From the NCBI RefSeq assembly GCF_018128065.1, contig NZ_CP072359.1:744001-808000 (forward strand): DNA of 64,000 nt, in the 5' to 3' direction. Below, one piece after another: positions 1-7,701 of the stretch (position 1 is the first letter of the stretch; each line of letters starts with the position of its first letter). The position numbers and the translations under genes were made by a program. Below the pieces are notes generated by a model, which saw nothing but the letters and a program-made list of their open reading frames with translations, made no database searches and was not told the origin of the DNA. This stretch comes from Prevotella melaninogenica (GTDB lineage Bacteria; Bacteroidota; Bacteroidia; Bacteroidales; Bacteroidaceae).

Positions 1-1290
1 AGTATCAACAGGATAGGTGTAGCTGGCGTATATATTATAATAAGGAGTGACCGCCTTCCACCTCAGAATCACCGACTTATCCTCTCGACGTTCTACTAAT
101 GAGGAATTGACAGCATATGGCATGGCAGCCGTTGACACAACACCCTGCATCTTATGAGGGAGGGAAAGCGTAGTATTAAACTGCTTCTCAAAGTCGTAGA
201 CACCCTGCTTGTTAGCCGTGAGGAAGTAAGAACGGAAATGAGCATGTCCCACTCCGAGGTCACGACTGACGTACATCTGACGAGTCAGTTCGCCCAACGT
301 CCAATTACCCTCACGTGGATCGAGGAAGTAAGTACCCAAACCTGTCACTATCTCACGCTTATAAGCATTCTCAACCCAGTCTGCAACAAAAGGATAATAG
401 TTGTCGCCACGGAAGTATTGCATCGGATAGAGCTGGTCCATCAACCCTAATCTCATCCACTCCTGCGCCTCTTGTGAAACACGATCGTGGGCATTGAAAT
501 TCTTTGAACTATAACGACTGAGGTCAGCATGCTTACCGATTGGTGAGCACGACATCTTCACCCACGGTTTGATAGCTTTCACCTCGTCATGAATAGCACG
601 CACAATGGCTGTGATATTGCTACGACGCTCATCTGGTGTGTCACCATCACGATAGGAAGGGCGTGGCCATCCATCAGGATAGCGGATATAATCGAGGTTG
701 ATACCATCCACATCATACTTTCTCACAATCTCTCCACAGATACTCGCCAAGTAAGGAGCGACAGAAGGGTCGGCAGGGTCGAGATAAGAACCCGTAGCGT
801 AGTTTCTGATTCGGAAGCCCTTCTGTTTCAGCGTTCTGCAGCCCAACGAGTTTTTTGCACCTACGGGAATCGTTGCTATCCAAGCATGGAGTTCCATACC
901 ACGTTTGTGACATTCCGTCACGGCAAAGGCAAGCGGGTCATAACCATAACCCGGTGCCCCACCCTCAATGCCTGTGATACACCGATCCCATGGTTCGATA
1001 TCCGACGGATAAATCGTTGCTGCACGCACACGTGCCTGTAAGAGGACGGTGTTAATATTTGCTTTCTGGTATTTATCGAGGATGTCAATCAGTTCCTGTT
1101 TCTGCTGTTCAATACTCTCTGCCGACCGTGCGTAAGTCTTCGGCCAGTCGAGGTTAGCCAGTGTCGTCAGCCAAACGGCACGTGTCTCCCGCTTCGGCAT
1201 CCGCTTCGTAAGATAGTCAGAAAGATTTGTCTGTGCGTGTGTTGTAATCGTTATTACGCAAAGGAGCGTAAATAAAAAAAGCTTCTTCAT
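1..1290 (-). CDS. Secreted family-10-like glycosyl hydrolase (GHL10/DUF187), 3' part outside window
   Basis: The gene reads on the minus strand from an ATG at 1290 and is still open at base 1, so only the first 430 codons are visible. Residues 1-20 are a signal peptide (MKKLFLFTLLC...THAQ). The body then has RETRAVWLTTLANLDWPKTY, QARVRAATIYPSDIEPWDR, ELHAWIATIPVG and DVDGINLDYIRYPDG, the pattern of GHL10 (DUF187) proteins, which are TIM-barrel enzymes related to family 10 glycosidases. The last visible stretch (near AVTPYYNIYASYTYP) looks like the start of a fibronectin III-like domain, which often follows this catalytic domain. The likely role is periplasmic or surface glycan cleavage; the substrate cannot be told. 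The family call is firm and the activity is inferred. Confidence 0.85.
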   Translation of the reverse strand, partial: MKKLFLFTLLCVITITTHAQTNLSDYLTKRMPKRETRAVWLTTLANLDWPKTYARSAESIEQQKQELIDILDKYQKANINTVLLQARVRAATIYPSDIEPWDRCITGIEGGAPGYGYDPLAFAVTECHKRGMELHAWIATIPVGAKNSLGCRTLKQKGFRIRNYATGSYLDPADPSVAPYLASICGEIVRKYDVDGINLDYIRYPDGWPRPSYRDGDTPDERRSNITAIVRAIHDEVKAIKPWVKMSCSPIGKHADLSRYSSKNFNAHDRVSQEAQEWMRLGLMDQLYPMQYFRGDNYYPFVADWVENAYKREIVTGLGTYFLDPREGNWTLGELTRQMYVSRDLGVGHAHFRSYFLTANKQGVYDFEKQFNTTLSLPHKMQGVVSTAAMPYAVNSSLVERREDKSVILRWKAVTPYYNIYASYTYPVDT

Positions 1291-2183
1291 ATATGAAATA
1301 ATAATATACGTGAATTTGAGGGACTAAATAATCTGAGTTCAATGGGGTATAAGTATCTGTAAATTCAGTGATAATGTAATTCTACCCCTTTATCGTGTGC
1401 TCTCTAAAGAACTACAAACAGAAACCACAATAGCCACCGAGGACAAAATTACTAAATTATTTCGTATGGTAGATGACTTCTATTCGTTTTTTAATATAAT
1501 GTGGCGAAATACACGTTAAAATCCACTCTAAAAAGCGGTTTATGCTGAATGAGGAGTAATAAAATCTGCTTTCTTCATGGAAACTATCTCTCTTTCTTTC
1601 CGATGAATATGCGGTTTGCCGCCCCTTGTGACAAATGTGCCTTTGCGACTTTGCCACTTGAAGCATTGGAATTTTATTTACAAAACAAGCCGTAAAAAAA
1701 ACCGAATATAAACCTAAAAACGAGTATCAAAATCACCCATGTAAGTTACTTGCCATCAAGCATTTGCAAGACTGTATTTCAAAAGGTGCTTAGTAAGGGT
1801 TCAAAAGGGCGTTAGTAAGAACCTTAAAGGGCATCTTTTGCAAGCCAAAAGAGCATCTTTTAGAGCCCTAAAGAGCATGTATTGGTTTTGAGATGAGTGA
1901 AAATAGTTTACAAACACAAATAAAGCAGAAAACAAAATCGACTCTATTCATATATCAATTTGCCTTTTTCCATGATTTTCAAAGATTTACTCTAAAGACT
2001 TGCAAGATTAAAATAAAAGAACTATCTTTGTCGTGACAGTTTCCACCATGCCTCTTTTAAATGCGTACCAGGGTGGAACTTTTGCTTTTAATACACTTAT
2101 GAGTAAGCAAATAGCTTGATAAAAGAACCAATAAGCTAATATATAGCCTAAGAAACCATACCCATTTTTCAACATATTCGACT
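1291..2183. other. Intergenic region without a convincing gene; contains dispersed repeat block A
   Basis: About 890 bases with only short, compositionally poor open frames. It holds a block of 22-24-nt imperfect repeats at 1741-1880 that recurs three more times in the window. The part beyond 1900 is AT-rich and leads into gene debris. Confidence 0.6.
1741..1880 (+). repeat. Dispersed periodic repeat, block A
   Basis: The block opens with GTAAGTTACTTG and continues as successive units of about 22-24 nt of the type TCAAAAGGGCGTTAGTAAG, CTTAAAGGGCATCTTTTGC and CCAAAAGAGCATCTTTTAG. The same architecture occurs at 6881-7030, 62770-62910 (same strand) and 24440-24575 (opposite strand), always between genes. 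Function is unknown. Confidence 0.8.
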
Positions 2184-2294
2184 AAAAATGGATATATAAA
2201 ATTAATAGAAGATGACGACATTGTTTTTTCTTTTATTCCAGAGAAATTACCATCAAAAGAAAAACTAATAGAAGAGAACCTGAATTTCAAATAA
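2184..2294 (+). pseudogene. Truncated duplicate of the downstream small hypothetical gene
   Basis: The frame from 2184 to the TAA at 2292-2294 encodes KNGYIKLIEDDD..., then EKLPSKEKLIEENLNFK. This matches the C-terminus of the intact 85-residue product just downstream (KGYLTLIYDEK..., EKLPSKEKLIEESRNIK). The DNA over the KLPSKEKLIEE part is nearly identical. No start codon or N-terminal homology is visible, so this is the 3' remnant of a tandem copy. Confidence 0.7.
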
Positions 2295-2349
2295 TGATTG
2301 ATGAGAATGGTGAACTTGAAAACAGGTAGAACAATAACATTAAAATAAT

Positions 2350-2607
2350 ATGAAGAGAATAAAAATTGTTCGTGTATTGGCAACTTATATTTGTCATGAT
2401 CCATTTGCATATAGCCCTATCTGGACATGGGATAGCTTTCCTCCAATTATATATACAGAAAGGGAAAGAATACTTCCTGTATTAAAAGAATGGGAACATA
2501 AAGGATATTTAACTTTAATATATGATGAGAAAATAGCCTTCGTCCTTAACGTAGAAAAATTACCATCAAAAGAAAAACTAATAGAAGAAAGTCGTAATAT
2601 TAAATAA
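2350..2607 (+). CDS. Small hypothetical protein (85 aa)
   Basis: The product begins MKRIKIVRVLATYICHDPF and has WTWDSFPPI and a charged C-terminus (EKLPSKEKLIEESRNIK). I do not recognise a family. There is no signal peptide, membrane segment or metal-binding pattern. A truncated second copy lies immediately upstream, so the gene was tandemly duplicated and one copy decayed. Small duplicated, decaying genes like this are common among immunity or accessory genes near transposons, and an IS30 fragment follows at 2704, but that role is only a guess. The start is the only ATG that gives the full conserved region. Confidence 0.5.
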   Translation: MKRIKIVRVLATYICHDPFAYSPIWTWDSFPPIIYTERERILPVLKEWEHKGYLTLIYDEKIAFVLNVEKLPSKEKLIEESRNIK

Positions 2608-2703
2608 AGAGAAGTAGAAAAGAAATTAACGAAGAAAGTATGGGACTTTGCCTATAGCTGCTTTATTTGTTCAAAGACAAATCATAGATAGAAGATAACA
2701 TGC

Positions 2704-2940
2704 ATGTTGCATGGCATAATAGAATATCAAAGGAAAAAATGCAAAGAGCTGGCACGCACTGTAATACATTTGCCATCTCCATTCAAAGAGTATGTCAAGT
2801 CTATTACAACTGACAATGGAACTGAATTTGCTTGCCATGAAATAATAGGCAAAAGCCTTGGTGGCACCATCTATTTTATAAAGAATGTCAATTTTTTCCT
2901 CAATCCAAATATTATTTTTACCTTTGTCTTAGAATGTTGA
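2704..2940 (+). pseudogene. IS30-family transposase fragment
   Basis: The translation contains LARTVIHLPSPFKEYVKSI followed by TTDNGTEFACHEIIGKSL and GGTIYF, the segment around the second catalytic aspartate of IS30-family DDE transposases (typically ITxDNGxEFAxHE...). Intact IS30 transposases are over 300 residues; here only about 60 residues remain and the frame ends in unrelated hydrophobic sequence. It is a dead remnant with no inverted repeats recognised. Confidence 0.75.
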
Positions 2941-2999
2941 CAGAACCCCGATGGGGTTACTTGTCAATCCAAATTTTATATTTATATCGTTATATTACT

Positions 3000-3494
3000 A
3001 TGATAAAAAGATTTATGTTGCTCGTTGCAGCAATGGTAGTGAGTGTCGGTGCATTTGCACAGTTTCAAGAGGGCAAGGGTTATTTTGGTGCTTCCCTTAC
3101 AGGACTTAACTTGCACTATAATGGTAAAGATGGCTTAAATATTGGCTTGCAGGCAAAGGCTGGTTACTTCCCTTGGGATGATGTGATGGTACTTGCGATG
3201 GTGGATGCTGCACACAATGGTTCAGAGACCGTTGCCGACCATATCAGTGTGGGTGTTGGTGGACGTTACTATATCACACAAAACGGACTCTATTTGGGTG
3301 CGAATGTGAAGCTCCTCCATGCTAATCACAGCTATAACGACCTATTGCCTGGTGTTGAGTTGGGTTATGCTTTCTTCATCAACCGCTCGGTAACGATAGA
3401 GCCTGCTATCTATTATGATCAGTCATTCAAGGATCATGATTATTCATCAATTGGCTTGAAATTAGGTCTTGGCATCTACCTCTTTGATGATTAA
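3000..3494 (+). CDS. Small outer-membrane beta-barrel protein (164 aa)
   Basis: The ATG at 3000 starts a clean signal peptide (MIKRFMLLVAAMVVSVGAFAQ, cut after about residue 20), so it is preferred over the longer frame from 2934. The mature protein alternates glycine, aromatic and polar residues (GYFGASLTGLNLHYN, GVGGRYYITQNGLYLGANVK, GVELGYAFFINRSVTIEP, GLKLGLGIYLFDD) in the manner of 8-stranded barrels of the OmpA/OmpW-like porin group. It probably sits in the outer membrane as a small adhesin, channel or structural protein. It lacks an OmpA peptidoglycan-binding domain. The gene stands alone and is followed by two strong inverted repeats. Confidence 0.8.
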   Translation: MIKRFMLLVAAMVVSVGAFAQFQEGKGYFGASLTGLNLHYNGKDGLNIGLQAKAGYFPWDDVMVLAMVDAAHNGSETVADHISVGVGGRYYITQNGLYLGANVKLLHANHSYNDLLPGVELGYAFFINRSVTIEPAIYYDQSFKDHDYSSIGLKLGLGIYLFDD

Positions 3495-3545
3495 TCGAAG
3501 AGAACGAAAACTGATATTATTTTGTGGACTGGCTGTCTTAAAATG

Positions 3546-3623
3546 GGGATACACCAGATGGTGTATCCCTATATCGCTACAAGAAACGACTGTCCTAAAA
3601 AGAGGATAGCAACAACTATCCTC
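3546..3623 (+). terminator. Two perfect hairpins downstream of the outer-membrane protein gene
   Basis: A 10-bp stem GGGATACACC with a 4-nt loop spans 3546-3569, and an 8-bp stem GAGGATAG with a 6-nt loop spans 3602-3623. Neither is followed by a long T run, so they may act as weak terminators or 3' stabilisers between this gene and recR. Confidence 0.45.
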
Positions 3624-3661
3624 CTTATCTATATCTCGAGCCTACGAGAATTAATTTTTAA

Positions 3662-4270
3662 ATGCAACAATACCCTTCTCAACTCTTAGAGCGTGCCGTA
3701 GAGGCTTTCTCACAGTTGCCAGGTGTGGGGCGTAAGACGGCCCTACGCCTTGTTTTGCATCTGCTACGCCAGTCGACTGATGACGTGGATAGCTTTGCCG
3801 ATGCTGTCATACGGGTGAAGCACGATGTGAAGTATTGTAAGGTTTGCCATAATATTTCTGACGATGAGACATGTTCTATCTGTTCTGACGCACGCCGAGA
3901 TGCCTCGCTGGTTTGTGTGGTAGAGAACGTTCAGGACGTGATGGCAATTGAGAATACGCAACAGTTTCACGGACTCTATCACGTCTTAGGCGGTATCATC
4001 TCTCCCATGGATGGTATCGGACCGAACGACTTAGAGATTGACTCGCTCGTACGACGCGTGGAGGAGGGAGGCGTAAAGGAAGTCATCCTTGCCCTTGCCA
4101 GTACGATGGAGGGCGACACGACCAACTTTTATATCTCACGAAAGCTGAAAGACACGGGCGTGAAACTATCGGTGATTGCTCGTGGTATCTCTGTTGGTGA
4201 CGAACTTGAATATACTGATGAGGTGACGTTGGGCAGAAGTATTCTGAACCGTACACCGCTTGACTCTTAA
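3662..4270 (+). CDS. recR: Recombination mediator protein RecR
   Basis: At 202 residues this has the normal RecR length and full domain order. There is an N-terminal helix-hairpin-helix ([20 protein letters not shown], residues 16-35), a four-cysteine zinc site (C59, C62, C71, C74) and a Toprim domain starting at [14 protein letters not shown] (about residue 84). The conserved tail includes [20 protein letters not shown]. RecR works with RecO and RecF to load RecA on gapped or single-stranded DNA during recombinational repair. It is the first gene of a tight plus-strand run with a membrane protein, a glycosyltransferase and an acetyltransferase, with 2 bases to the next frame. Confidence 0.97.
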   Translation: MQQYPSQLLERAVEAFSQLPGVGRKTALRLVLHLLRQSTDDVDSFADAVIRVKHDVKYCKVCHNISDDETCSICSDARRDASLVCVVENVQDVMAIENTQQFHGLYHVLGGIISPMDGIGPNDLEIDSLVRRVEEGGVKEVILALASTMEGDTTNFYISRKLKDTGVKLSVIARGISVGDELEYTDEVTLGRSILNRTPLDS

Positions 4271-4272
4271 TC

Positions 4273-4731
4273 ATGACTATGGACAAAACAAGAAAAATAC
4301 TCCTTTCTGAGCTTATTGGCTCTGCGTTTATCACATTACTGATTATCGCTGTGTATGAGCTTGAACTGCTTTTGCCTGGCGGATGGGCAGATATTGAGAG
4401 CACGAATATGGTCACCACGCAATTCTTAATGCAGTTGCTGACCCTTGCTGTCATCCCCCTGTCGCTTTTCCTTTTCAAGATTGGATACGTGCGTTCCGAC
4501 TTGCATACGGACGAGAGCCACGTCAGTCGCAAGCTCCTCTTTTGGGGTAGCGTACGAATGATGATGCTTTGCATACCGATGATACTCAACACCTTCTTCT
4601 ACTATGCCTTCGGGGATAACGTAAGTTTCTTCTATCTTGCCGTTATCTTGGCATTGAGCCTATGCTTCGTCTATCCCAGCAAGAAGCGTTGCGAACACGA
4701 ATGTGCGATGGATAATTCAAAGCAGGAGTAA
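4273..4731 (+). CDS. Small integral membrane protein of unknown function (152 aa)
   Basis: Four hydrophobic stretches can be seen (about residues 14-35, 48-66, 88-108 and 116-132), separated by short charged loops, followed by a Cys- and Lys-rich tail (SKKRCEHECAMDNSKQE). I recognise no catalytic motif. A second ATG two codons in (MDKTRK) is an equally good start. The stop codon is immediately followed by the ATG of the glycosyltransferase gene, so the two are almost certainly co-translated; the protein may be an inner-membrane partner in cell-envelope work, but that is inferred from position only. Confidence 0.75.
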   Translation: MTMDKTRKILLSELIGSAFITLLIIAVYELELLLPGGWADIESTNMVTTQFLMQLLTLAVIPLSLFLFKIGYVRSDLHTDESHVSRKLLFWGSVRMMMLCIPMILNTFFYYAFGDNVSFFYLAVILALSLCFVYPSKKRCEHECAMDNSKQE

Positions 4732-5934
4732 ATGAAGCTAAGCGTTGTCATCGTTAATTATAACGTAAAATACTATCTCGAACAGTGTTTGAAGAGTCTT
4801 CAGCGTGCTTTGAAAGGCGTTGAAGCTGAGGTTTTTGTGGTTGACAATCATTCTCACGACGACTCTGTCACCTATCTTCGCAGCCGTTTCCCTGACGTAC
4901 ATTTTATTGCCAGCGCACACAACTTAGGTTTTGCTTGTGGCAATAATATTGCTATCCGACAGAGTAAGGGCGAGTATGTCTTACTATTAAACCCCGATAC
5001 GGTTGTGGGTGAGGACGTTATCCGTGCGTCAATTGACTTTATGGACAACCATCCAAAAGCTGGAGGACTTGGCGTACAGATGCTTACGCACATTGGCGAA
5101 CGTGCTTTGGAGAGCCGTCGTGGCTTGCCTTCTCCCCTGGTTTCGTTCTATAAGATGATAGGACTTTGCAAACACTTCCCACAGAACGACCACTTTGCAC
5201 ATTATTATATGGGTAGTCTGCCGTGGGACGAACCAGGCAAGATTGAGGTTATTAGTGGTGCTTACTGCTTCCTGCGTAAGACAGCCTTAGACAAGATAGG
5301 ATTATTAGATGAGGATTACTTTATGTATGGCGAGGATGTCGACCTGAGCTATCGACTGCTGAAAGCCGGTTTTGAAAACTGGTATCTGCCTGTGCGCATC
5401 CTGCACTATAAGGGCGAGAGCACACAGAAGTCCAGCTTCCGATATGTCCACGTCTTCTATGATGCCATGCTCATCTTCTTCCGCAAGCATTATGGCGGTA
5501 TGAACGCATTGTGGCGACTGCCCATAAAGACGGCTATCTATATGAAAGCCCTTGGCTCACTGATAGGTACAACCATCCGCGCAACGCGAAAGAAGTTGGG
5601 ATTTCGCATATCAATAGCCAAGTCGTTCCCTCATTATATATTTGCGGTAGGTGAAGACGTGGTAGAAAAATGTCAACATCTTGCAACCGATAATGCCTTG
5701 GTGGCAGAGTATCGGGTGACGGAGAAGGACGATTTAGAACGAACGCATACCGAACTGATTAAACAGTTTGGTGGAAAGGGTAAGAACTACTGCATCGTCT
5801 ATGACACCGAACTCTTCAGCTATCAAGACATTCTGAACGTCTTTGCTCAACAGCCCTTGCAGAATATTCATATTGGTTTCTACCACAAGAAGGAAAACAG
5901 AATCATCACCATGATGGAAGTGATAGGAGATTAA
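4732..5934 (+). CDS. Family 2 glycosyltransferase, rhamnosyltransferase-like (400 aa)
   Basis: The N-terminal 260 residues form a GT-A nucleotide-sugar transferase domain: MKLSVVIVNYNVKYYLEQCL, VFVVDNHSHDDSV, NLGFACGNNIAIR, and LLLNPDTVVGED carrying the acidic metal-binding motif. GAYCFLRKTALDKIGLLDED then FMYGEDVDLSYRL follow, as in WbbL-like rhamnosyl/glucosyl transferases. Residues about 285-400 form an extra region not needed for catalysis, with a pattern ending VYDTELFSYQDILN..., whose role I do not know. The enzyme should add a sugar to a cell-surface polysaccharide or glycan on the cytoplasmic face of the membrane. It abuts the membrane-protein gene upstream and lies 3 bases before the acetyltransferase. 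Confidence 0.9.
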   Translation: MKLSVVIVNYNVKYYLEQCLKSLQRALKGVEAEVFVVDNHSHDDSVTYLRSRFPDVHFIASAHNLGFACGNNIAIRQSKGEYVLLLNPDTVVGEDVIRASIDFMDNHPKAGGLGVQMLTHIGERALESRRGLPSPLVSFYKMIGLCKHFPQNDHFAHYYMGSLPWDEPGKIEVISGAYCFLRKTALDKIGLLDEDYFMYGEDVDLSYRLLKAGFENWYLPVRILHYKGESTQKSSFRYVHVFYDAMLIFFRKHYGGMNALWRLPIKTAIYMKALGSLIGTTIRATRKKLGFRISIAKSFPHYIFAVGEDVVEKCQHLATDNALVAEYRVTEKDDLERTHTELIKQFGGKGKNYCIVYDTELFSYQDILNVFAQQPLQNIHIGFYHKKENRIITMMEVIGD

Positions 5935-5937
5935 AAT

Positions 5938-6465
5938 ATGGAAAAGAAACAGCACGTGAAAGTAAGATTGAGAGCGATGGAACCTGAAGACCTCGATATA
6001 CTCTATCATATTGAGAACGACCGTAGCCTGTGGAATATCAGTACTACGAATGTTCCTTACAGCCGTTATGCACTGCATAATTACATTGCCGATGCGAAAA
6101 ACGACATCTATATCGACGGACAACTTCGTATGATGATTGAGAATTGGGAGCAGAAGATTGTTGGCGTCATCGACCTCGTCAACTTCGACCCGAAGCACCA
6201 GCGGGCTGAAATGGGTATCATCATCATGAAACCCTTCCGCCAACAAGGCTATGCTCACGCGGCTATTTCAGCCTTAATCGACTATACCCGCAGCGGTCTA
6301 CATCTGAAACAAATCTATGCCGTCGTAGACGTTGAGAACGAAGTCTCAATCCACTGCCTCTCCTCGATAGGATTTACAAATGGAAGCATCTTAAAAGAAT
6401 GGCTTTATTGTGATGGGAAATATAAAGATGCAAGGATAATGCAACTTTTTATAGAAAAAGGATAA
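5938..6465 (+). CDS. GNAT-family N-acetyltransferase (175 aa)
   Basis: The sequence has the GNAT fold order: LRAMEPEDLDILYHIENDRS at the start, IGVxD-type strand (KIVGVIDLVNFDP), the acetyl-CoA binding motif after GIIIMKPFRQQGYAHAAI (residues about 93-112) and CLSSIGFTNG near the end. This arrangement is closest to the RimJ/RimL/SpeG group, which acetylates protein N-termini, polyamines or amino sugars. The real substrate is not evident. It is the last gene of the recR run and is followed by the tRNA promoter. Confidence 0.88.
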   Translation: MEKKQHVKVRLRAMEPEDLDILYHIENDRSLWNISTTNVPYSRYALHNYIADAKNDIYIDGQLRMMIENWEQKIVGVIDLVNFDPKHQRAEMGIIIMKPFRQQGYAHAAISALIDYTRSGLHLKQIYAVVDVENEVSIHCLSSIGFTNGSILKEWLYCDGKYKDARIMQLFIEKG

Positions 6466-6469
6466 AATT

Positions 6470-6501
6470 TTTGGTAGAATAGATTTTTATTACTACCTTT
6501 G
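6470..6501 (+). promoter_or_regulatory. Bacteroidota-type promoter for the tRNA-Asp pair
   Basis: TTTG at 6470-6473 and TACCTTTG at 6494-6501 are separated by 20 bases, matching the -33/-7 consensus of Bacteroides sigma-ABfr promoters. The first tRNA begins 40 bases later. Confidence 0.75.
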
Positions 6502-6540
6502 CACACGCAAAACAGAAAAAGGGTTTTAATTATCCATTTT

Positions 6541-6614
6541 GGTGCGTTAGTTCAGTTGGTTAGAATGCCTGCCTGTCACGCAGGAGGTCACGAGTTCGAG
6601 TCTCGTACGCACCG
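6541..6614 (+). tRNA. tRNA-Asp (anticodon GTC), copy 1
   Basis: The 74-nt sequence folds as a full cloverleaf: acceptor GGTGCGT paired with ACGCACC, discriminator G, anticodon arm CCTGC-CTGTCAC-GCAGG with anticodon GTC, and a T arm with GTTCGAGTC. The CCA end is not encoded. Confidence 0.96.
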
Positions 6615-6639
6615 CTGAAACCCCAAATCTGTAATGCAT

Positions 6640-6713
6640 GGTGCGTTAGTTCAGTTGGTTAGAATGCCTGCCTGTCACGCAGGAGGTCACGAGTTCGAGT
6701 CTCGTACGCACCG
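6640..6713 (+). tRNA. tRNA-Asp (anticodon GTC), copy 2
   Basis: Base-for-base repeat of the first copy, 25 nt downstream and in the same transcript, sharing its promoter and the terminator at 6722. The two copies probably arose by tandem duplication and raise tRNA-Asp dosage. Confidence 0.96.
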
Positions 6714-6721
6714 CTGAAAAG

Positions 6722-6750
6722 AACCTTGGCTCTCCGCCAAGGTTTTTTTT
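6722..6750 (+). terminator. Rho-independent terminator of the tRNA operon
   Basis: AACCTTGGC and GCCAAGGTT form a 9-bp stem around TCTCC, followed directly by eight T residues. Confidence 0.92.
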
Positions 6751-6880
6751 GTTGGCACGCTCAGCATGAGCATTATGTCTTTAACGGCAAAAATAGAAGG
6801 TCAAACACGCTGAATTATCTTTACAAAAAAATCTTCAAAGACTTGGAAAAGGCATCAAAAGAAGTAATTTTAGTTCCTTT

Positions 6881-7030
6881 GTAAGTTACTTGTTCTCAAC
6901 AGATTACAAAGGCGGTTTCAAAAGGGCATTAGTAAGGGTCTTAAAGGGCGTTAGTAAGACCTCAAAAGGGCATCTTTTAGAAGCCAATAGGGCGTTAATT
7001 GAAAGACAATAAACGCCCTATTGTTTTTTT
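6881..7030 (+). repeat. Dispersed periodic repeat, block B
   Basis: It opens with GTAAGTTACTTG exactly like block A and continues with TCAAAAGGGCATTAGTAAG, CTTAAAGGGCGTTAGTAAG and TCAAAAGGGCATCTTTTAG units, ending in GGGCGTTAATTGAAAG paired with an AACGCCCTA inverted copy before a T run (about 6991-7028), which could be a terminator-like hairpin. Confidence 0.8.
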
Positions 7031-7214
7031 GAATTTGAATTATTTTTACAACACGAGGTATGAAAGAAGAAAGAAACTTCTCACGCTTTCGTAAGAGGCG
7101 ATACGTTCCTACAGCTCTTCTCAAAAACACCGAAAAACCTCATAACAACATATAGAGCCCCTAAAAGAAATCTCAACATAAAAATCGCCTCACAAGAAAA
7201 AACGCTGCGGAATT
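7029..7214 (-). repeat. Repeat R1, most complete copy
   Basis: Read on the minus strand it starts near TCAATTCCGCAGCG at 7214, passes GGGGCTCTATATGTTG, and ends around TGAATTTGAATT at 7029-7046. A partial copy is at 15699-15795 and a copy interrupted by a MITE at 9422-9692. Its first bases resemble the left terminus of the IS1380-like remnants (CCTTAATTCCGCAG), so it may be the end of a related element. It directly follows the nuclease gene. Confidence 0.65.
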
Positions 7215-7228
7215 GAGTTTCTCCTTTA

Positions 7229-7699
7229 TTACAAACGGTCTGTCTGACCAGGTTTAATGTTCTTATAATCGACATTCAGTTTGGCAAACTCAATCTTCAG
7301 TTTCTCCAATTTGGGATTCGCCTTGTTCGTAGGAAATGATGTCGCTACCAGACGAGCTTTCCTTTGCCGATTGCTAAAGCTGTCGAATGTAGGATTATTT
7401 GCTGTTGCAAGCAGCTGTTGCATGCCATGAATGGCATCATGCCCTTTCAGTTCAACGAATATCTGTGTCCATGCTTCCTTAGACCCTGCCGATGTCTGTA
7501 CCATCACCAACTTGTCACATTTGACACCAGTCTTTATGATGTAACCGTCAACTTGAAAGACCGCAGACCGCAGATTCCCTTGAATGTCAAGAGTGTATTT
7601 CTTTCCTTGCTCCCGTGTGGCAACCGTTTTACGTACTTCGAGGGACTGTTCAGCCTGATACCCAGCACGAGTCAAGTTCTCGTATGTACTTTTCCCCAT
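7229..7699 (-). CDS. Predicted PD-(D/E)XK-type nuclease partner of the ATPase (156 aa)
   Basis: The central part reads QVDGYIIKTGVKCDKLVMV, then IFVELKGHDAIHGMQQL: an aspartate (D62) in a strand, then E83-L-K85 in a second strand and a following helix with Q. This is the D...ExK pattern of PD-(D/E)XK nucleases, including the ELKG form seen in restriction-like enzymes. The N- and C-termini are basic (RQRKAR..., NPKLEKLKIEF), as expected for DNA or RNA binding. The ATG lies 2 bases after the stop of the upstream ATPase gene, so the two form one operon and probably one complex. Nuclease activity is inferred from the motif; I cannot name a described system with exactly this pair. Confidence 0.6.
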   Translation of the reverse strand: MGKSTYENLTRAGYQAEQSLEVRKTVATREQGKKYTLDIQGNLRSAVFQVDGYIIKTGVKCDKLVMVQTSAGSKEAWTQIFVELKGHDAIHGMQQLLATANNPTFDSFSNRQRKARLVATSFPTNKANPKLEKLKIEFAKLNVDYKNIKPGQTDRL

Positions 7700-7701
7700 G
7701 A

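Noticed and set aside
589..1041. Plus-strand 150-codon frame
   Set aside because: It is antisense to the family-10-like glycosidase, whose minus-strand frame has clear motifs.
1741..1880. CRISPR-like short repeats in the periodic blocks
   Set aside because: Units are contiguous and divergent with no spacers.
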